Positions 4,880 through 5,452 of a DNA stretch of 5,452 nucleotides are shown here, piece after piece. Position 1 is the stretch's first letter. Every line of letters starts with the position of its first letter. The position numbers and the translations under genes were made by a program. The notes under the pieces are model-generated. The model made no database searches, was not told the DNA's origin, and saw only the letters and a program-made list of their open reading frames with translations. Source of the stretch: Candidatus Zhuqueibacterota bacterium (GTDB lineage Bacteria; Zhuqueibacterota; Zhuqueibacteria; Zhuqueibacterales; Zhuqueibacteraceae); contig JABWAN010000450.1 in NCBI GenBank assembly GCA_013361015.1, forward strand, positions 1 to 5,452. The letters are read 5' to 3'.

Positions 4880-5452
4880 TCAGTTCGTGGCTGCAATGCG
4901 CTTGCGCAGGCCCAACACTTTCATGCGATATGCCAAGGTTGTGGGTTTAAGCCCGAGCAACTCTGCTGCGCCGCCGGTGCCGTAAATTTTTCCTGCGCTT
5001 CTTTCCAGCGCCGCCAAGATGCTGGCGCGTTCTTGCGCCTTGAGCTGGTCATCGTGCGTGAGTTCGGAGCGTGTCGTCGCCGCGGGCGCACTGGCCGCCG
5101 TGTTCTTTGCGGAACGGTTCAGCGGCAGCGCATGCTCCAATTGCAGATCGCCGCCGCGCGCGAGAATGACCGCACGCTCGATCACATTTTGCAGTTCACG
5201 GATATTGCCCGGCCAATGGTAGTTTTGCAACTGTGCCACGTGCGCCGGCGTCATGCGCGGCGGCCGGCGGTTCCACTGCGCGCTCGCGCGCGCAATGAAA
5301 TGTTCAGCAAGCAACGGAATGTCTTCCGGCCTGTCTCGCAGCGGCGGAACCGTGATGGGAAAAACGCTTAAGCGATAATACAAATCCTGGCGAAAACGGC
5401 CGGCCTCCACCTCCTGCTGCAAATTACGATTCGTGGCGGCGAGGATGCGCAC
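4880..5452 (-). CDS. Sigma-54-dependent transcriptional activator (NtrC/FhlA-like), C-terminal part
   Basis: The last 190 residues of an enhancer-binding protein that remodels sigma-54 RNA polymerase by ATP hydrolysis. The gene enters from the right edge, so the first codon is internal (Val, not a start). Seen: sensor I A-A-T-N (5-8), the G-R-F-R-Q-D-L-Y-Y-R-L stretch with the two arginine fingers R21 and R27, PPLRDRPEDIPLLAEHF (36-52), the sensor II block WPGNIREL (80-87), a low-complexity Ala/Thr/Ser linker (about 112-130) and a Fis-type helix-turn-helix (about 141-183) with GGAAELLGLKPTTLAYRMK. The last form is common in FhlA-like activators. The Walker A/B motifs, the GAFTGA loop and the signal-receiving domain are outside the window, so its signal is unknown. 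It ends 38 bases before the DUF5519 gene. No -24/-12 promoter was found in the intergenic regions here, so its targets cannot be named. Confidence 0.95.
   Translation of the reverse strand: MRILAATNRNLQQEVEAGRFRQDLYYRLSVFPITVPPLRDRPEDIPLLAEHFIARASAQWNRRPPRMTPAHVAQLQNYHWPGNIRELQNVIERAVILARGGDLQLEHALPLNRSAKNTAASAPAATTRSELTHDDQLKAQERASILAALERSAGKIYGTGGAAELLGLKPTTLAYRMKVLGLRKRIAATN

Noticed and set aside
2303..5000. Sigma-54 (-24/-12) promoter for the genes next to the activator
   Set aside because: Scanning the intergenic spaces on the minus strand for TGGCAC-N5-TTGC-like sequences gave no acceptable match; TGGAACG upstream of OsmC lacks the -12 GC.
3911..5371. Plus-strand open frames opposite the HEAT, DUF5519 and activator genes
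   Set aside because: Same reason: antisense to recognisable proteins, with no domain signature of their own.

Overview
The window is a continuous stretch of bacterial coding sequence in which every convincing gene lies on the minus strand. The genes therefore read from the right edge to the left edge. Base composition is moderate (a little over half G+C by eye) and codon use looks uniform, with no tRNA, rRNA, CRISPR array, transposase or obvious transfer boundary. The lipoprotein adaptor and RND pump gene imply a Gram-negative (two-membrane) organism with sigma-54. I cannot assign a phylum from the sequence alone.

Right part (about 5452 to 3032): the C-terminal half of a sigma-54-dependent activator (AAA+ plus Fis-type helix-turn-helix) enters from the right edge. 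Four short genes follow with small gaps (38, 58, 16 and 26 bases): a DUF5519 (luciferase-like) protein, a HEAT-repeat protein, a DinB-fold protein with a His triad, and a 90-residue protein with five cysteines. The spacing suggests one transcription unit of mostly uncharacterised cytoplasmic proteins. A hairpin lies just beyond the last of them.

Middle (2834 to 2408): after a 198-base gap comes an OsmC-type peroxidase with both redox cysteines and a strong ribosome binding site, which fixes a start 32 codons inside the longest open frame.

Left part (2302 to 1): a lipoprotein periplasmic adaptor (MFP/HlyD family) and the first 305 residues of an RND inner-membrane transporter form a tripartite efflux module. 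No outer-membrane channel gene is seen in the window. Two features are atypical. The adaptor and pump are separated by a 303-base non-coding gap containing small hairpins. The hairpin tip of the adaptor, which normally carries an R-L-S docking motif for the outer-membrane channel, reads R-I-A.

The window does not show an obvious new defence or mobile system. The points most worth a second look are the cysteine-rich small protein and its neighbours, the non-coding gap inside the efflux operon, the altered docking motif, and an inverted repeat in front of the adaptor gene.
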